DNA from: DASZWJ01 sp963813895
GTDB taxonomy: Bacteria > Pseudomonadota > Gammaproteobacteria > JAURND01
DNA length: 64,000 bases
Direction: 5' to 3'
Assembly (NCBI GenBank): GCA_963813895.1
Contig: CAWFAS010000001.1
Location: forward strand, 248,001 to 312,000
Shown: piece after piece, positions 17,127 through 26,868 of the stretch
How positions within the stretch are numbered: position 1 is the first letter of the stretch
Layout: each line of letters opens with the position of its first letter
Program-made: the position numbers and the translations under genes
The notes under the pieces: model-generated
Seen by the model: the letters and a program-made list of their open reading frames with translations, nothing else
The model's database searches: none
Told to the model about the DNA's origin: nothing

Positions 17127-19592
17127 TTAAACATCCACATTAACCGCTGTCAAAGCATTATCTTCAATAAATATGCGCCTTGGTTCCACCTGGTCACCCA
17201 TCAGGGTGGTGAAAATCTGATCAGCGGCAACAGCGTCTTCAACACTGACACGTAATAGCCGGCGGATACTCGGGTCCATAGTGGTTTCCCATAATTGTTC
17301 AGGGTTCATTTCACCAAGACCTTTATAACGCTGGATCGTAAAACCTTTTTTAGCTTCTGCCATCACCCACGTGAAGACGTCACCAAGACCGGTGATTGGC
17401 TGGCGGGATTCGCCTTTTTTTAAATACGCAGTTTTACTAAACAGATGGGCAGTCTTTTTATACAGCTCGCCCAGATAATGGTAATCCCCAGAAGTGAAGA
17501 AATCATAATTTAATTCATAATGGACAGCAGCACCATGATGAGTAATGACAATTTTCGGAATGAAAATGTGGCGCTCCCGATTTTCTTCTACAGTTACCTG
17601 ATAAGACACAGCATTTTGAAACGCGGCTTTGCCACCAGTTAATTTAAATTGCAGCTCTGCCACCCAGGCTTCTATCGTTGCAAAATTTTGTAAATCAGGT
17701 AGCGTGAGCACGGGCATATCTAATAATTGCTCTAACACGAAACGTGGATAGCGCCGTGACAAGCGTACAATCGTTGCTAGAGCGGCCTGATAATGCCCGA
17801 GAAGGTCGGCAAAAACGCTTTCCGTTAATGGTTCTGCTGTCGCATCATTCGGAAATAGGCTCACACCATTAGTGCCTAATTGTAATAAATAATTGTTGAG
17901 TGCATCTTCATCTTTAATATATTGCTCTTGTTTGCCCTTTTTGGCTTTGAATAGGGGGGGTTGTGCAATATACACATGACCACGCTCTATCAATTCTGGC
18001 ATATGGCGGTAGAAAAAAGTCAGCAGCAGGGTACGGATATGCGCACCATCCACATCAGCGTCAGTCATGATGACGATACGGTGATAACGAAGTTTGTCAG
18101 GGTTATATTCTTCGCGCCCTATGCCACAGCCTAGAGCAGTAATAAGGGTCGCCACTTCGGTGGATGACAACATGCGGTCGAAGCGGGCTTTTTCCACATT
18201 GAGGATTTTGCCTTTGAGCGGCAGAATTGCTTGATTTTTACGATCCCGCGCTTGTTTAGCAGAGCCACCTGCGGAATCTCCCTCAACAATAAATATCTCA
18301 GAATTGGCGGGGTCAGTTTCCTGGCAGTCGGCCAGTTTTCCTGGAAGACCGGCCAAATCCAAAACATTTTTGCGACGTGTCATATCACGGGCTTTGCGTG
18401 CAGCTTCACGCGCACGGGCGGCATCGATGATTTTCATGACGATCAACTTGGCCTGCTGGGGACTTTCCAGCAAATACTCTTCTAGCTTGTCGGAAACGAT
18501 GGTTTCGACTACCGGCTTCACCTCGGAAGAGACCAGTTTATCTTTAGTTTGCGATGAAAATTTAGGATCAGGTACTTTAACGGATAATACACAGGTGAGG
18601 CCTTCACGAATATCGTCACCGGTCGTCGTGATTTTGGCTTTTTTGCTATAACCTTCTTTTTCAATGTAATTATTAATCGTGCGGGTCAAACCGCCTCGGA
18701 AACCAGCCAAATGCGAACCACCATCACGTTGCGGAATATTATTGGTAAAGCAAAATACGTTTTCCTGAAATCCATCGTTCCACTGCATAGCAAACTCGAC
18801 GGTAATATCGTCCTGGGTATTAGAAAAATAGATGATAGGATTATTGACGGCTGTTTTATTAGTATTCAACAATTCGACAAATGCTTTAATACCACCGTGA
18901 TAACAGAACTCATCCTGTTTACCTGAACGTTCGTCGAGTAATTGAATCTTCACACCTGAATTCAGGAATGCTAGCTCGCGTAAACGCTTAGCCAAGATAT
19001 CATAGTGAAATTCAAGCACATTATGAAACGTTTCCAGGCTGGGACGAAAGCGGATTTCCGTACCCGTGGCGTCCGTTTCCCCTACGGCTTGTAATGGTGC
19101 ATCAGGGGTGCCATGACGGTAAGTTTGGGCATATACTCTGCCATGCTGGCGAATGGTGAGATGCAATTCTTCTGATAAGGCATTGACTACTGAAATTCCT
19201 ACGCCGTGTAACCCACCCGAAACTTTGTAGGCATTATTATCAAATTTACCGCCGGCATGTAACACAGTCATGATAACTTCAGCAGCAGATTTGCCTTCTT
19301 CAAGGTGCATGCCTGTGGGGATGCCGCGCCCATTATCTTTAACCGTGATTGAATTATCTGTGTGGATAATGACATTAACGTCATTGCAATATCCTGCCAG
19401 TGCTTCGTCTATCGAATTATCTACTGCTTCAAATACCATATGATGTAGACCGGTACCATCGTCAGTGTCTCCGATATACATACCTGGACGTTTGCGGACA
19501 GCATCTAGTCCCTTATAGACTTTTATGCTGGAGGAATCATAGGCGGTTTGTTCGTCGGGCATAGTCATAGTTTCTGTATCTGAATCATGCAT
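17127..19592 (-). CDS. gyrB: DNA gyrase subunit B
   Basis: The GHKL ATPase domain has GMYIGDTDDGTGLHH, DNGRGIP and GGLHGVGISVVNALS. The Toprim domain has FIVEGDSAGGSAKQARDR and TDADVDGAHIRTLLL. The C-terminus has QRYKGLGEMNPEQLWETTMD. With GyrA it introduces negative supercoils. I place the start at the ATG at 19592 (FMHDSDTE), 11 nt after an AGGAG. A longer frame begins at 19667 without a visible ribosome binding site; starts at 19568 or 19562 are also possible. Unusually for the order dnaA-dnaN-recF-gyrB, no replication genes are adjacent. It is divergent from rplY. Confidence 0.95.
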   Translation of the reverse strand: MHDSDTETMTMPDEQTAYDSSSIKVYKGLDAVRKRPGMYIGDTDDGTGLHHMVFEAVDNSIDEALAGYCNDVNVIIHTDNSITVKDNGRGIPTGMHLEEGKSAAEVIMTVLHAGGKFDNNAYKVSGGLHGVGISVVNALSEELHLTIRQHGRVYAQTYRHGTPDAPLQAVGETDATGTEIRFRPSLETFHNVLEFHYDILAKRLRELAFLNSGVKIQLLDERSGKQDEFCYHGGIKAFVELLNTNKTAVNNPIIYFSNTQDDITVEFAMQWNDGFQENVFCFTNNIPQRDGGSHLAGFRGGLTRTINNYIEKEGYSKKAKITTTGDDIREGLTCVLSVKVPDPKFSSQTKDKLVSSEVKPVVETIVSDKLEEYLLESPQQAKLIVMKIIDAARAREAARKARDMTRRKNVLDLAGLPGKLADCQETDPANSEIFIVEGDSAGGSAKQARDRKNQAILPLKGKILNVEKARFDRMLSSTEVATLITALGCGIGREEYNPDKLRYHRIVIMTDADVDGAHIRTLLLTFFYRHMPELIERGHVYIAQPPLFKAKKGKQEQYIKDEDALNNYLLQLGTNGVSLFPNDATAEPLTESVFADLLGHYQAALATIVRLSRRYPRFVLEQLLDMPVLTLPDLQNFATIEAWVAELQFKLTGGKAAFQNAVSYQVTVEENRERHIFIPKIVITHHGAAVHYELNYDFFTSGDYHYLGELYKKTAHLFSKTAYLKKGESRQPITGLGDVFTWVMAEAKKGFTIQRYKGLGEMNPEQLWETTMDPSIRRLLRVSVEDAVAADQIFTTLMGDQVEPRRIFIEDNALTAVNVDV

Positions 19593-19896
19593 AAATCTGG
19601 GGGCTCCTAAAGACCCTAGGGCCTTAGCTGCGGTGTTTTTTATCTGTCTAGAAATAGTGGGAGCCATAAGGAATGTTTAGGCTTTTACCACTAGATATTT
19701 TATCACATATACAGGTAATTATGTATTTTTTAAGCACTGTTTATAGTATTAAAAGAAATTTAGCCTGGTATTTTCAAAATAGATGGCATTATCCTAGAAC
19801 AAATGGGCTAGCTTTTAAAAAACAGTATCTTTTTTTACCAAAAAGCGTGTAAAATGCCGCCTCACTTTTTATTAAGACAGTTTGAGGAGAATCGTT

Positions 19897-20559
19897 ATGG
19901 CGGATAAGTTTGAGCTTACAGCCGAAATAAGAGAACAGGCCGGGAAAGGGGCTAGCCGCCGCTTGCGTCGTGTGGATAATAAAGTCCCCGCTATTGTTTA
20001 TGGCGCAGGGAAAGAGCCCAGGCCCATCACAATCCTGCATCATCATTTTAATAATGCGCTGAAAAACCAAGCGTTTTACTCGCATATTCTGACACTCAAC
20101 ATCGGTGGTAAGCATGAAAAAGTCGTATTAAAAGACCTACAGCGCCATCCCAGTAAACCGTTAATACTACATGCAGATTTTTTGCGCGTCAGCGCCACTG
20201 AAAAGCTGCATATGAACGTGCCATTGCGTTTTACCAATGAAGACAATGCGCCGGGAGTCAAACTTGACGGCGGTATTGTGTCTCACTTACTCAATGAAGT
20301 GGAAATTCGTTGCTTGCCGGCTGATCTTCCAGAATTTATTGAAGTGGACCTGGCTGAATTAAAAATGGACGAATCAATCCACTTATCTGATCTTAAAGTG
20401 CCCGAAGGTGTGGAATTAATTGGGCTGTTGCATCAAGATGATCGCCCAATCGTCAATATACACCGATTGCATGCAGTTGAAGAACCAGAAACAGTTGTAG
20501 CACCACCAGCAGAAGTACCCTTGGTAGGTAAAGAAGAAAAACCTGAAGGTGAGGAATAA
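19897..20559 (+). CDS. rplY: 50S ribosomal protein L25/general stress protein Ctc
   Basis: A 220-aa L25 of the long (CTC/TL5) type. The N-terminal 5S rRNA-binding domain has REQAGKGASRRLRRVDNKVPAIVYG. The C-terminal beta domain includes VPLRFTNEDNAPGVKLDGGIV and VDLAELKMDESIHLSDL. The tail is Glu/Pro-rich. The start is ATG 19897, seven bases after GAGGAG; the slightly longer frame from 19882 would begin at that ribosome binding site. It is followed by pth, a classic pair. Confidence 0.95.
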   Translation: MADKFELTAEIREQAGKGASRRLRRVDNKVPAIVYGAGKEPRPITILHHHFNNALKNQAFYSHILTLNIGGKHEKVVLKDLQRHPSKPLILHADFLRVSATEKLHMNVPLRFTNEDNAPGVKLDGGIVSHLLNEVEIRCLPADLPEFIEVDLAELKMDESIHLSDLKVPEGVELIGLLHQDDRPIVNIHRLHAVEEPETVVAPPAEVPLVGKEEKPEGEE

Positions 20560-20561
20560 GA

Positions 20562-21164
20562 TTGTCTGAGGCACAAAGCTCGATTCGATTAATTGTGGGA
20601 TTGGGTAATCCAGGTGAGAAATATGAACATACTCGCCATAATGCTGGCGCCTGGTTTGTAGAGGCATTAGCAGCTGAATGGGGCGTAAAGCTACGCTTGG
20701 AGGCTAAATTCCAGGGCTTAGTCGCCCCATTCAACTCAGCAGGTCATAATGGCTGGTTATTGTTACCCACTACTTTTATGAATGCCAGTGGTCAATCAGT
20801 TCGCTCCATTAGTCAGTTCTACCAAATTCCACCCGAAGGTATTTTAGTCGCTCATGATGAATTAGACTTTCCACCTGGCACTGTGCGTCTTAAGGAGCAA
20901 GGGGGCCATGGGGGCCATAATGGCTTGCGTGATATTATGCAACACCTCAAAACAGACCGATTTCATCGTCTGCGGGTGGGTATAGGCCATCCCGGGGATC
21001 GCAATGAAGTGCTCAACTACGTTTTAAATCCTCCTTCTAAACAAGATAAAATGCTGATTGTAGACGCAATCCAGCAGAGTTTTCAGGTTTTACCTGATTT
21101 GCTTGTGGGCGATATTCAAAAGGCTATATTAAAATTACATACGCCTGTTGTTGATGCGACATAG
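20562..21164 (+). CDS. pth: Peptidyl-tRNA hydrolase
   Basis: A 200-aa Pth that releases peptides from peptidyl-tRNA after abortive translation. Motifs: LIVGLGNPGEKYEHTRHNAG with the catalytic His, TTFMNASGQSV, AHDELDFPPGTVRLKEQGGHG and HNGLRDI. The start appears to be TTG at 20562, two bases after the rplY stop, with GAGG eight bases upstream. No ATG is available upstream of the conserved start. It is co-transcribed with rplY. Confidence 0.95.
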   Translation: MSEAQSSIRLIVGLGNPGEKYEHTRHNAGAWFVEALAAEWGVKLRLEAKFQGLVAPFNSAGHNGWLLLPTTFMNASGQSVRSISQFYQIPPEGILVAHDELDFPPGTVRLKEQGGHGGHNGLRDIMQHLKTDRFHRLRVGIGHPGDRNEVLNYVLNPPSKQDKMLIVDAIQQSFQVLPDLLVGDIQKAILKLHTPVVDAT

Positions 21165-21225
21165 TTTTACAGTTAACTTCAATTATTTACATATTTTCAT
21201 TTGTATTTACTAGTACCGGTCGTCA

Positions 21226-21363
21226 CAGCTCCCCCGTTACGTCGTCCCGCGGCTTGTCCGCGGGATCCAGGGGATGGCTAATAATTTCCTTGCGCTCTCA
21301 GCAGGGTTTAGGCTCTTTCTGGATCCCGCGGACAAGCCGCGGGACGACGTAACGGGGGAGCTG
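21226..21363. repeat. 138-bp palindromic element with perfect 45-bp arms
   Basis: Arms 21226-21270 and 21319-21363 are exact reverse complements, separated by 48 nt. They include CGTCGTCCCGCGGCTTGTCC. It sits between pth and sodC, much more GC-rich than its surroundings. A shorter relative with 9-bp arms (TCCCCGCTT/AAGCGGGGA) is at 23445-23492. It looks like a MITE-like or REP-like dispersed element. Confidence 0.9.
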
Positions 21364-21416
21364 GGAAACGACAGCCCCCAATTCATTTTTTTTCTAACCA
21401 CTCAGGAGGAGCCATC

Positions 21417-22043
21417 TTGAAATTAACTCAGCAGTCTTTCCGCATTATTTCCTTAGCCGCCGCTTTAATCACCAGCGGTATTGCTACAGCGCAAACTACC
21501 ACGCCCCTATCAGCACCCGCGTCTAATTCAAACGTCACAACTTCAGAGGCTAATACGTCCTATGGAAGCAACATATCTACCATCAACCCAATAACAAATG
21601 CCGTAGCAGTATTAGTCCCAACTCAGGGTAGTTCTGTTAATGGCACCGTCACCTTTACTAAAGTGGATAACGGCGTAAAAATTGTCGCAGATATTTCCGG
21701 ATTGACCCAAGGTGATCATGGTTTCCACATCCATGAATTCGGTGATTGCACCTCACCAGACGCCCTGTCCGCGGGAGGTCATTATAATCCTTCAGCTATG
21801 CCACACAACGCACCTGACTCAAACACGCGTCACGAAGGGGATCTTGGCAATATTACAGCAGACGCTTCGGGAAAAGCCCATTATGAACGTATAGATCAGG
21901 ACGCAACATTAAATGGCCCAGATTCGGTGATTGGGCGCAGCCTCATTGTCCACGCAGATGCGGACGACTTTAAAACACAACCTACCGGTAACTCTGGCGC
22001 TCGACTGGCTTGTGGGGTAATTGGTATAGCCAAATCACAATAG
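21417..22043 (+). CDS. sodC: Periplasmic Cu,Zn superoxide dismutase
   Basis: A 208-aa exported SodC. The signal peptide (ISLAAALITSGIATA) is followed by a Ser/Thr/Asn-rich linker and then the SOD fold from about residue 62. Metal ligands are in GFHIHEFGDC, GGHYNPSA, RHEGDLGNI and SLIVHADADDF; the disulfide Cys pair is in GDC and LACGVIG. The start is TTG with AGGAGGAG upstream. It removes extracellular or host-derived superoxide, in keeping with a host-associated life. Confidence 0.95.
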   Translation: MKLTQQSFRIISLAAALITSGIATAQTTTPLSAPASNSNVTTSEANTSYGSNISTINPITNAVAVLVPTQGSSVNGTVTFTKVDNGVKIVADISGLTQGDHGFHIHEFGDCTSPDALSAGGHYNPSAMPHNAPDSNTRHEGDLGNITADASGKAHYERIDQDATLNGPDSVIGRSLIVHADADDFKTQPTGNSGARLACGVIGIAKSQ

Positions 22044-22195
22044 GCGGCACTATAGCAGGATTGAATAATGCTATCTCTCCGTTAATCGAGCAGGGGGCAG
22101 CTCACGCTGCCGTCCTCTCATACCACCGTAACAGATCACTATCCTTCAAAATATCTTAATTCTTATTACCCAAAAAATATATTATCGGAATAATT

Positions 22196-23356
22196 ATGGA
22201 AGAATCAGCTCGCCCAGTTGATAAAAAATCTTCAGCCTTAATAAGATTGGGAGAAAAGCAAAAATCATTAAATAGCCTCGACGATATCATTCGTCTTTTA
22301 AATGATCATCACCTCGTCAGCCAATTGAATGAAAATAGCATTGGCGATATTTTATTATTTGTAAAAGAATATCTGAGCAGCGCCAAACAGGACCAATGGA
22401 GGCATTACATCGCTGATAATTTAATTGAAAAATTATTGGATAAAGAAGAATTACGAAAAAAGTTAACACTATCTCATATTGTAATAATTACTAACCTCAA
22501 TTTGAAAGCCGCCGATAGGTTAGCTTGCTATGATGATATATTTAATAAATATGCTCCTAATATAATATTTGAGCTTGCTACAAATTTGACCTATAAACAG
22601 AATTCCTTTTTAACAGAACTCCTTTCAGTAATGCTTATACACAAGAACTTATGTGGAGAACTGTCAGCCGATATATTATTGAAGGTTATTGAAAACACAG
22701 CAGATCTTGCTTTGCTTGATAAGATTTTGGCTAATAAAAAGGTAAGAGAAAAATTAAATGCAAATAGTATAATTAAAATTATGGATTTAAATATATATTA
22801 TCCTTTAACTATAGCGCAACACGAAGATTTATGCCTTAAATTACCACCAACTATTATATTAATTCTGGTGGGTTCACCTTTTTTTACGGGCTCTTTCTCA
22901 CATTATCCAAGCGTTATTGAGCTCTGGCTTTCTGGTGCTAAAGATGCTGTCAAACAAGAAGCGGAGGATCAGCAGCGTTTTGTTAAAGCAAAAGGTTTTT
23001 TAAAAAAATTAGAAAACATTTATCTACATCGATTAAAGGATGCGTCTTTTTCGGAAGTCAGCAGTATCAAAAAAACTTTCCGTAGTCAGCTAGTTGATTT
23101 AATTAAAAATTCAGGTCTCAGCAAAGAGCAAAGTGATGAATTATTCACTGGAGTTGAAAAAGATAGTAAATCCGTAATTTATTATCGCCATATACTTCCC
23201 AATAGTTTTTCTAAATTTTTCACTACGCAAACAGCTTTAGATTTCCGCAACGAATTCAAACAACGTTACCAAGAAGCTAAGCCTATATCTGAATCGAAAA
23301 ACGATAAAGATATAGAATTGAACAAAGTGACTTCAATAGATTTAACAATCAAATAA
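22196..23356 (+). CDS. Orphan alpha-helical repeat protein, possible secreted effector
   Basis: I do not recognise this 386-aa protein. Degenerate repeats of roughly 30-45 residues recur in its first 220 residues: NENSIGDILLFV, TLSHIVIITNLN, APNIIFELATNL, SADILLKVIEN, NANSIIKIMDLN, LPPTIILILVGS. They look like helical-repeat units. It is Lys- and Asn-rich, has no signal peptide or membrane helix, and ends in a charged tail (SESKNDKDIELNK). It stands alone between sodC and gpmI. Orphan helical-repeat proteins of this kind are common among type IV effectors of Legionellales. That role is a guess. Confidence 0.6.
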   Translation: MEESARPVDKKSSALIRLGEKQKSLNSLDDIIRLLNDHHLVSQLNENSIGDILLFVKEYLSSAKQDQWRHYIADNLIEKLLDKEELRKKLTLSHIVIITNLNLKAADRLACYDDIFNKYAPNIIFELATNLTYKQNSFLTELLSVMLIHKNLCGELSADILLKVIENTADLALLDKILANKKVREKLNANSIIKIMDLNIYYPLTIAQHEDLCLKLPPTIILILVGSPFFTGSFSHYPSVIELWLSGAKDAVKQEAEDQQRFVKAKGFLKKLENIYLHRLKDASFSEVSSIKKTFRSQLVDLIKNSGLSKEQSDELFTGVEKDSKSVIYYRHILPNSFSKFFTTQTALDFRNEFKQRYQEAKPISESKNDKDIELNKVTSIDLTIK

Positions 23357-23739
23357 AAATCGGCATGGCTTTCCAACGGAACGCACCAATGCCAGCCATA
23401 ACTGTTTATTGCTACTTCACTTTGTTTGAAAATTAGGCACTGGATCCCCGCTTGATAGGCTGATATTTTAGGATAATTCGGTAAAGCGGGGACGACGAAC
23501 TCTAATTCTGCTGGCTAAAAAAATGTGTGCATCCGATAGGTTTATACAGAACAAAGCAGGCAACAACGCTCTCATCGATAGCAGCAATGCACTCACTACC
23601 ACTTGTCCCACTAAGCGCGCCAGTGGTTATTTCTGAGCTGCATTAACTACCAACGTATCAACTACTCTAGCAGCGCATTAAAATTCCCGTTAAAATGCCA
23701 CGCTGTAACCTCCCCCATTAAATAATAATGAGAATAACC
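23357..23739. other. Intergenic region with one diverged palindrome
   Basis: A 383-bp gap before gpmI. The only structure I see is the hairpin TCCCCGCTT (23445-23453) with AAGCGGGGA (23484-23492), related to the element at 21226. A TAAAAT at 23691, 49 bp from the gpmI start, may be a -10 box, but no good -35 is visible. Confidence 0.4.
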
Positions 23740-25296
23740 ATGACTAACTTATCCCCCCATGCCCCTTTAGTATTAATCGTACTCGATGGCTGGGGTTATC
23801 GCGAAGACCCGCAATACAATGCCATTCACGCCGCTCATGCTCCCTTTTGGCAACATCTATGGCAGCACTACCCGCATACATTGGCCGTGGCATCGGGGTT
23901 AGCAGTGGGCCTGCCCAAAGGGCAAATGGGTAATTCGGAGGTCGGACATTTACACATGGGAGCCGGACGATTAGTGCCTCAAGATCTGACTCGTATTGAC
24001 ATGGCAGTCGAGTCTGGGGAGTTTTATGAAAATCCGGTTCTTAGCCACGCTGTCGACCAGTTGGTTAAATCTGGGCGTAACTTACATATTTTCGGTTTAG
24101 TCTCACCCGGCGGTGTACATAGCCATGAAAAACACATCAGCGCAATGATAAAACTGGCAGCGCTTCGCGGATTAAAATCTATTTATTTGCACGCTTTTCT
24201 GGACGGCCGCGATACGCCTCCACAATCGGCAAAGGCTTCATTAATTGCTATGGATGAGACTTTTAAAGAAGTGGGTCATGGAAAAATTGCATCCATAACC
24301 GGACGCTATTACACCATGGATAGAGATCAACGTTGGGAGCGCACTGAACGCGCCTATGATTTATTAACCCGGGGCCTGACTGAGTTTCACATGGAATCAG
24401 CCCTGGAAGGCTTAGAACAAGCTTATGCCCGAGGTGAAACAGACGAATTTGTACAACCCACCGCCCTACACGCCCCTAGTCAGCAACCGATCACTGTACA
24501 AGACGGCGATGCGGTAGTCTTTATGAATTTTCGCTCCGATCGTGCCCGGCAATTAACGCGCGCCTTAACCGACCCTCAATTTGCTGGTTTTCAACGCAAA
24601 GCTCAGCCAATACTGGCCACTTTTGTCACGCTGACCGAATACGCGGCTGATATAAAGGCTGAGGTTGCTTATCCGCCCACCTCCCTAAAAAATATTTTAG
24701 GAGAATATATTTCTAAACACGGCTACCGCCAGCTACGCATTGCCGAAACAGAAAAATATGCCCATGTAACCTTTTTCTTTAACGGCGGGGAAGAAAAACC
24801 TTACCCTGGAGAAGACCGCGCCCTTATTCCTTCACCCAAAGTCGCTACTTACGATTTACAACCGGAAATGAGTGCTGACCCGCTGGCCGAGCGTTTAGTT
24901 ACTGCCATAGAAAGCCGCGAATATTCTTTAATTATATGTAACTTTGCTAATCCTGATATGGTGGGTCACACCGGTGATTTTAATGCGACGGTGAAAGCAA
25001 TCGAAACGATTGATCACTGCCTTAAACGTGTGATTACTGCACTTTTGGCTGTGAAGGGTGAAGCGATTATAACAGCCGACCATGGTAATGCTGAATGCAT
25101 GTATGATCCTGAAACACGCCAACCCCACACTGCCCACACCACCAATTCTGTGCCGGTGATTTATATAGGTCGCCATGCAGCACCGGTTACACAGGAAGGG
25201 GTATTGTATGATATTGCGCCTACATTACTTTATCTGATGGGATTGGAAAAACCAGGGGAAATGACGGGAAAGTCTTTATTTAAAATTAATGATTAA
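23740..25296 (+). CDS. gpmI: 2,3-bisphosphoglycerate-independent phosphoglycerate mutase
   Basis: A 518-aa Mn-dependent enzyme interconverting 3- and 2-phosphoglycerate in glycolysis. Motifs: LIVLDGWGYRED with the first metal Asp, GNSEVGHLHMGAGR with the phospho-Ser, FLDGRDTPP, and the metal sites NPDMVGHTGD and ADHGNAECMYD. I use ATG 23740; the ATG at 23728 adds four unconserved residues. In Escherichia coli gpmI is followed by envC. Here the same order is kept, with repeats and IS copy B inserted between. Confidence 0.96.
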   Translation: MTNLSPHAPLVLIVLDGWGYREDPQYNAIHAAHAPFWQHLWQHYPHTLAVASGLAVGLPKGQMGNSEVGHLHMGAGRLVPQDLTRIDMAVESGEFYENPVLSHAVDQLVKSGRNLHIFGLVSPGGVHSHEKHISAMIKLAALRGLKSIYLHAFLDGRDTPPQSAKASLIAMDETFKEVGHGKIASITGRYYTMDRDQRWERTERAYDLLTRGLTEFHMESALEGLEQAYARGETDEFVQPTALHAPSQQPITVQDGDAVVFMNFRSDRARQLTRALTDPQFAGFQRKAQPILATFVTLTEYAADIKAEVAYPPTSLKNILGEYISKHGYRQLRIAETEKYAHVTFFFNGGEEKPYPGEDRALIPSPKVATYDLQPEMSADPLAERLVTAIESREYSLIICNFANPDMVGHTGDFNATVKAIETIDHCLKRVITALLAVKGEAIITADHGNAECMYDPETRQPHTAHTTNSVPVIYIGRHAAPVTQEGVLYDIAPTLLYLMGLEKPGEMTGKSLFKIND

Positions 25297-25354
25297 GAAT
25301 AAAGGCGGATTTTCTCATTAGGAATTATAGCTCCCTACCCTCTTGCGCGGGGGG

Positions 25355-25533
25355 GGCTTTGTTGAATAATTCACGCCCATTTACGGGAAACTCTATAATC
25401 CCCTCTCCCCTACCATGATTGAGCGAAGAGGGGACGTGTTTTTAATTAGGAAAGAGAGGTGAGTTTTCACTGATGAATGCCACACCAGCCCCCTCTCCCT
25501 AACCCTCTCCCGCAAGGGGAGAGGGGATATAGA
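25355..25533 (+). repeat. Copy of the dispersed repeat after gpmI, uninterrupted core
   Basis: It starts with GGCTTTGTTGAATAATTC (25355). The palindromic core at about 25491-25526 reads CCCTCTCCCTAACCCTCTCC, then CGCAAGGGGAGAGGG. This is the intact form of the site into which both IS copies have inserted. The right inverted end is missing or diverged. Confidence 0.8.
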
Positions 25534-25691
25534 GCCAGAGGAAGAGAGACTGCCTGGGATAATAGGTAGCTAGAGGAAAGAGATACCGCTAGTCAGAAAT
25601 AGTAGCAAATCTTACCTCGCTCTGTATTTTCTTCCCGCTCTGTATCCCCTCTCCCCTTGCGGGAGTTGCTATGCTGAATAATAGGGAAAGA

Positions 25692-25754
25692 GGTATGTGC
25701 CTTCGGTTAAAATATAGTTTTAACCAATAACCTCGACAGGAGGAGGCACATACC
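25692..25754 (+). promoter_or_regulatory. Inverted repeat masking the transposase ribosome binding site (copy B)
   Basis: GGTATGTGCC (25692-25701) pairs perfectly with GGCACATACC (25745-25754), which directly abuts the ATG and overlaps the AGGAGGAGG ribosome binding site. Inside lies a second perfect stem, GGTTAAAA (25705-25712) with TTTTAACC (25718-25725). Such structures in other IS block translation from read-through transcripts. The same arrangement is present in copy A at 7033-7095. Confidence 0.7.
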
Positions 25755-26834
25755 ATGAGAGATTATACAGGAAAAACCGTGTTTGCTGGAATTGATGTTC
25801 ACAAAAAGACATATGCAGTAACGTGTATCTGTGAGGGTATGGTAATGAAAACAGACACCCTGAAGGCAACTCCTGAGGAGTTAGTGCATTATTTACATAA
25901 ATACTTTAAAAATGCGCAGATTAAAACGGCTTATGAAGCAGGGTTCTCAGGATTTGTATTACACCGTCATTTATTAGAAGAGGGAATAGATAGTCGGGTG
26001 GTTCACGCGGCTAGTGTAGAGATATCAGCCCGAGATAGGGTAAAGACAGATAAGCGAGATTCATTAAAATTGGCAACACAATTAGCCGCAGGGCGTTTAA
26101 AGGGCATTCATGTACCTAGCGTGGAGCGAGAAGCTTACCGCGAAGTCAGCCGCATGCGGGAAAAAATCGCTGAGGATAAGCGTCGAGTAGGAAATCGCAT
26201 CAAGAGTTTGCTCTACCGTCAGGGTTTAATAGGCCCCGACGAGACCCCCGTCGTGAGTTGGAAATGGTTACAAAAAGTTCGGGCGTATGATTGTAATCCT
26301 TCGGTGAAGTATTGTCTGGACACCTTGATCTCTCAATGGTGGGAACTGGCGAACCGATTAAAAAACATAGAGCTAGAGTTAGCTAAACAGGCGCAAGCAG
26401 ATAAAGAGCTGGAAGTCATTTATCAAAGCACTCCGGGGATAGGTCCAACCCATGCCCGTGTGTTGGCGAATGAATTAGGCAATATGGAACAGTTTAAAAA
26501 CGAGAAGCAATTATTTAGTTTTACCGGATTAACCCCGAGCGAGCATTCTTCAGGGGAGCATAAACGACTAGGACATATGAGTCGTCAGGGTCGATCTATT
26601 CTACGCAAAACATTGGTAGAAGCTTCATGGACAGCGATAAGAAGAGATAAATCATTAATGGATATTTATCAGAGGATCAGTATCACTGCTGGTAAGAAGC
26701 GGGCGATTGTTGGGGTAGCGCGACGCTTAATTGGACAGATTCGGAGTTGTTTCAAGTCGGGGCAACTCTATCAAATACGCAAATCAGAAAGCATTTGCAA
26801 AAAGACGGGTGAAGTACTTCCCACGGCCCTTTAG
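25755..26834 (+). CDS. IS110/IS1111 family transposase (DEDD recombinase), copy B
   Basis: Identical in sequence to the copy A protein, with all DEDD residues and the C-terminal Tnp20 domain intact. The identity of the two copies points to recent transposition or gene conversion. The ATG lies directly after the 10-bp inverted repeat described separately. Confidence 0.96.
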   Translation: MRDYTGKTVFAGIDVHKKTYAVTCICEGMVMKTDTLKATPEELVHYLHKYFKNAQIKTAYEAGFSGFVLHRHLLEEGIDSRVVHAASVEISARDRVKTDKRDSLKLATQLAAGRLKGIHVPSVEREAYREVSRMREKIAEDKRRVGNRIKSLLYRQGLIGPDETPVVSWKWLQKVRAYDCNPSVKYCLDTLISQWWELANRLKNIELELAKQAQADKELEVIYQSTPGIGPTHARVLANELGNMEQFKNEKQLFSFTGLTPSEHSSGEHKRLGHMSRQGRSILRKTLVEASWTAIRRDKSLMDIYQRISITAGKKRAIVGVARRLIGQIRSCFKSGQLYQIRKSESICKKTGEVLPTAL

Positions 26835-26868
26835 GGTGGTAGAGTTTAAATAACAAGGAGGTTTTGCT

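Noticed and set aside
18131..18926. Several open frames on both strands within gyrB
   Set aside because: They lie in other frames of a strongly conserved gene and have no independent signals.
17127..19667. Longest possible gyrB frame starting at 19667
   Set aside because: The first 25 residues resemble no GyrB, and no ribosome binding site precedes that start. The ATG at 19592 has AGGAG upstream.
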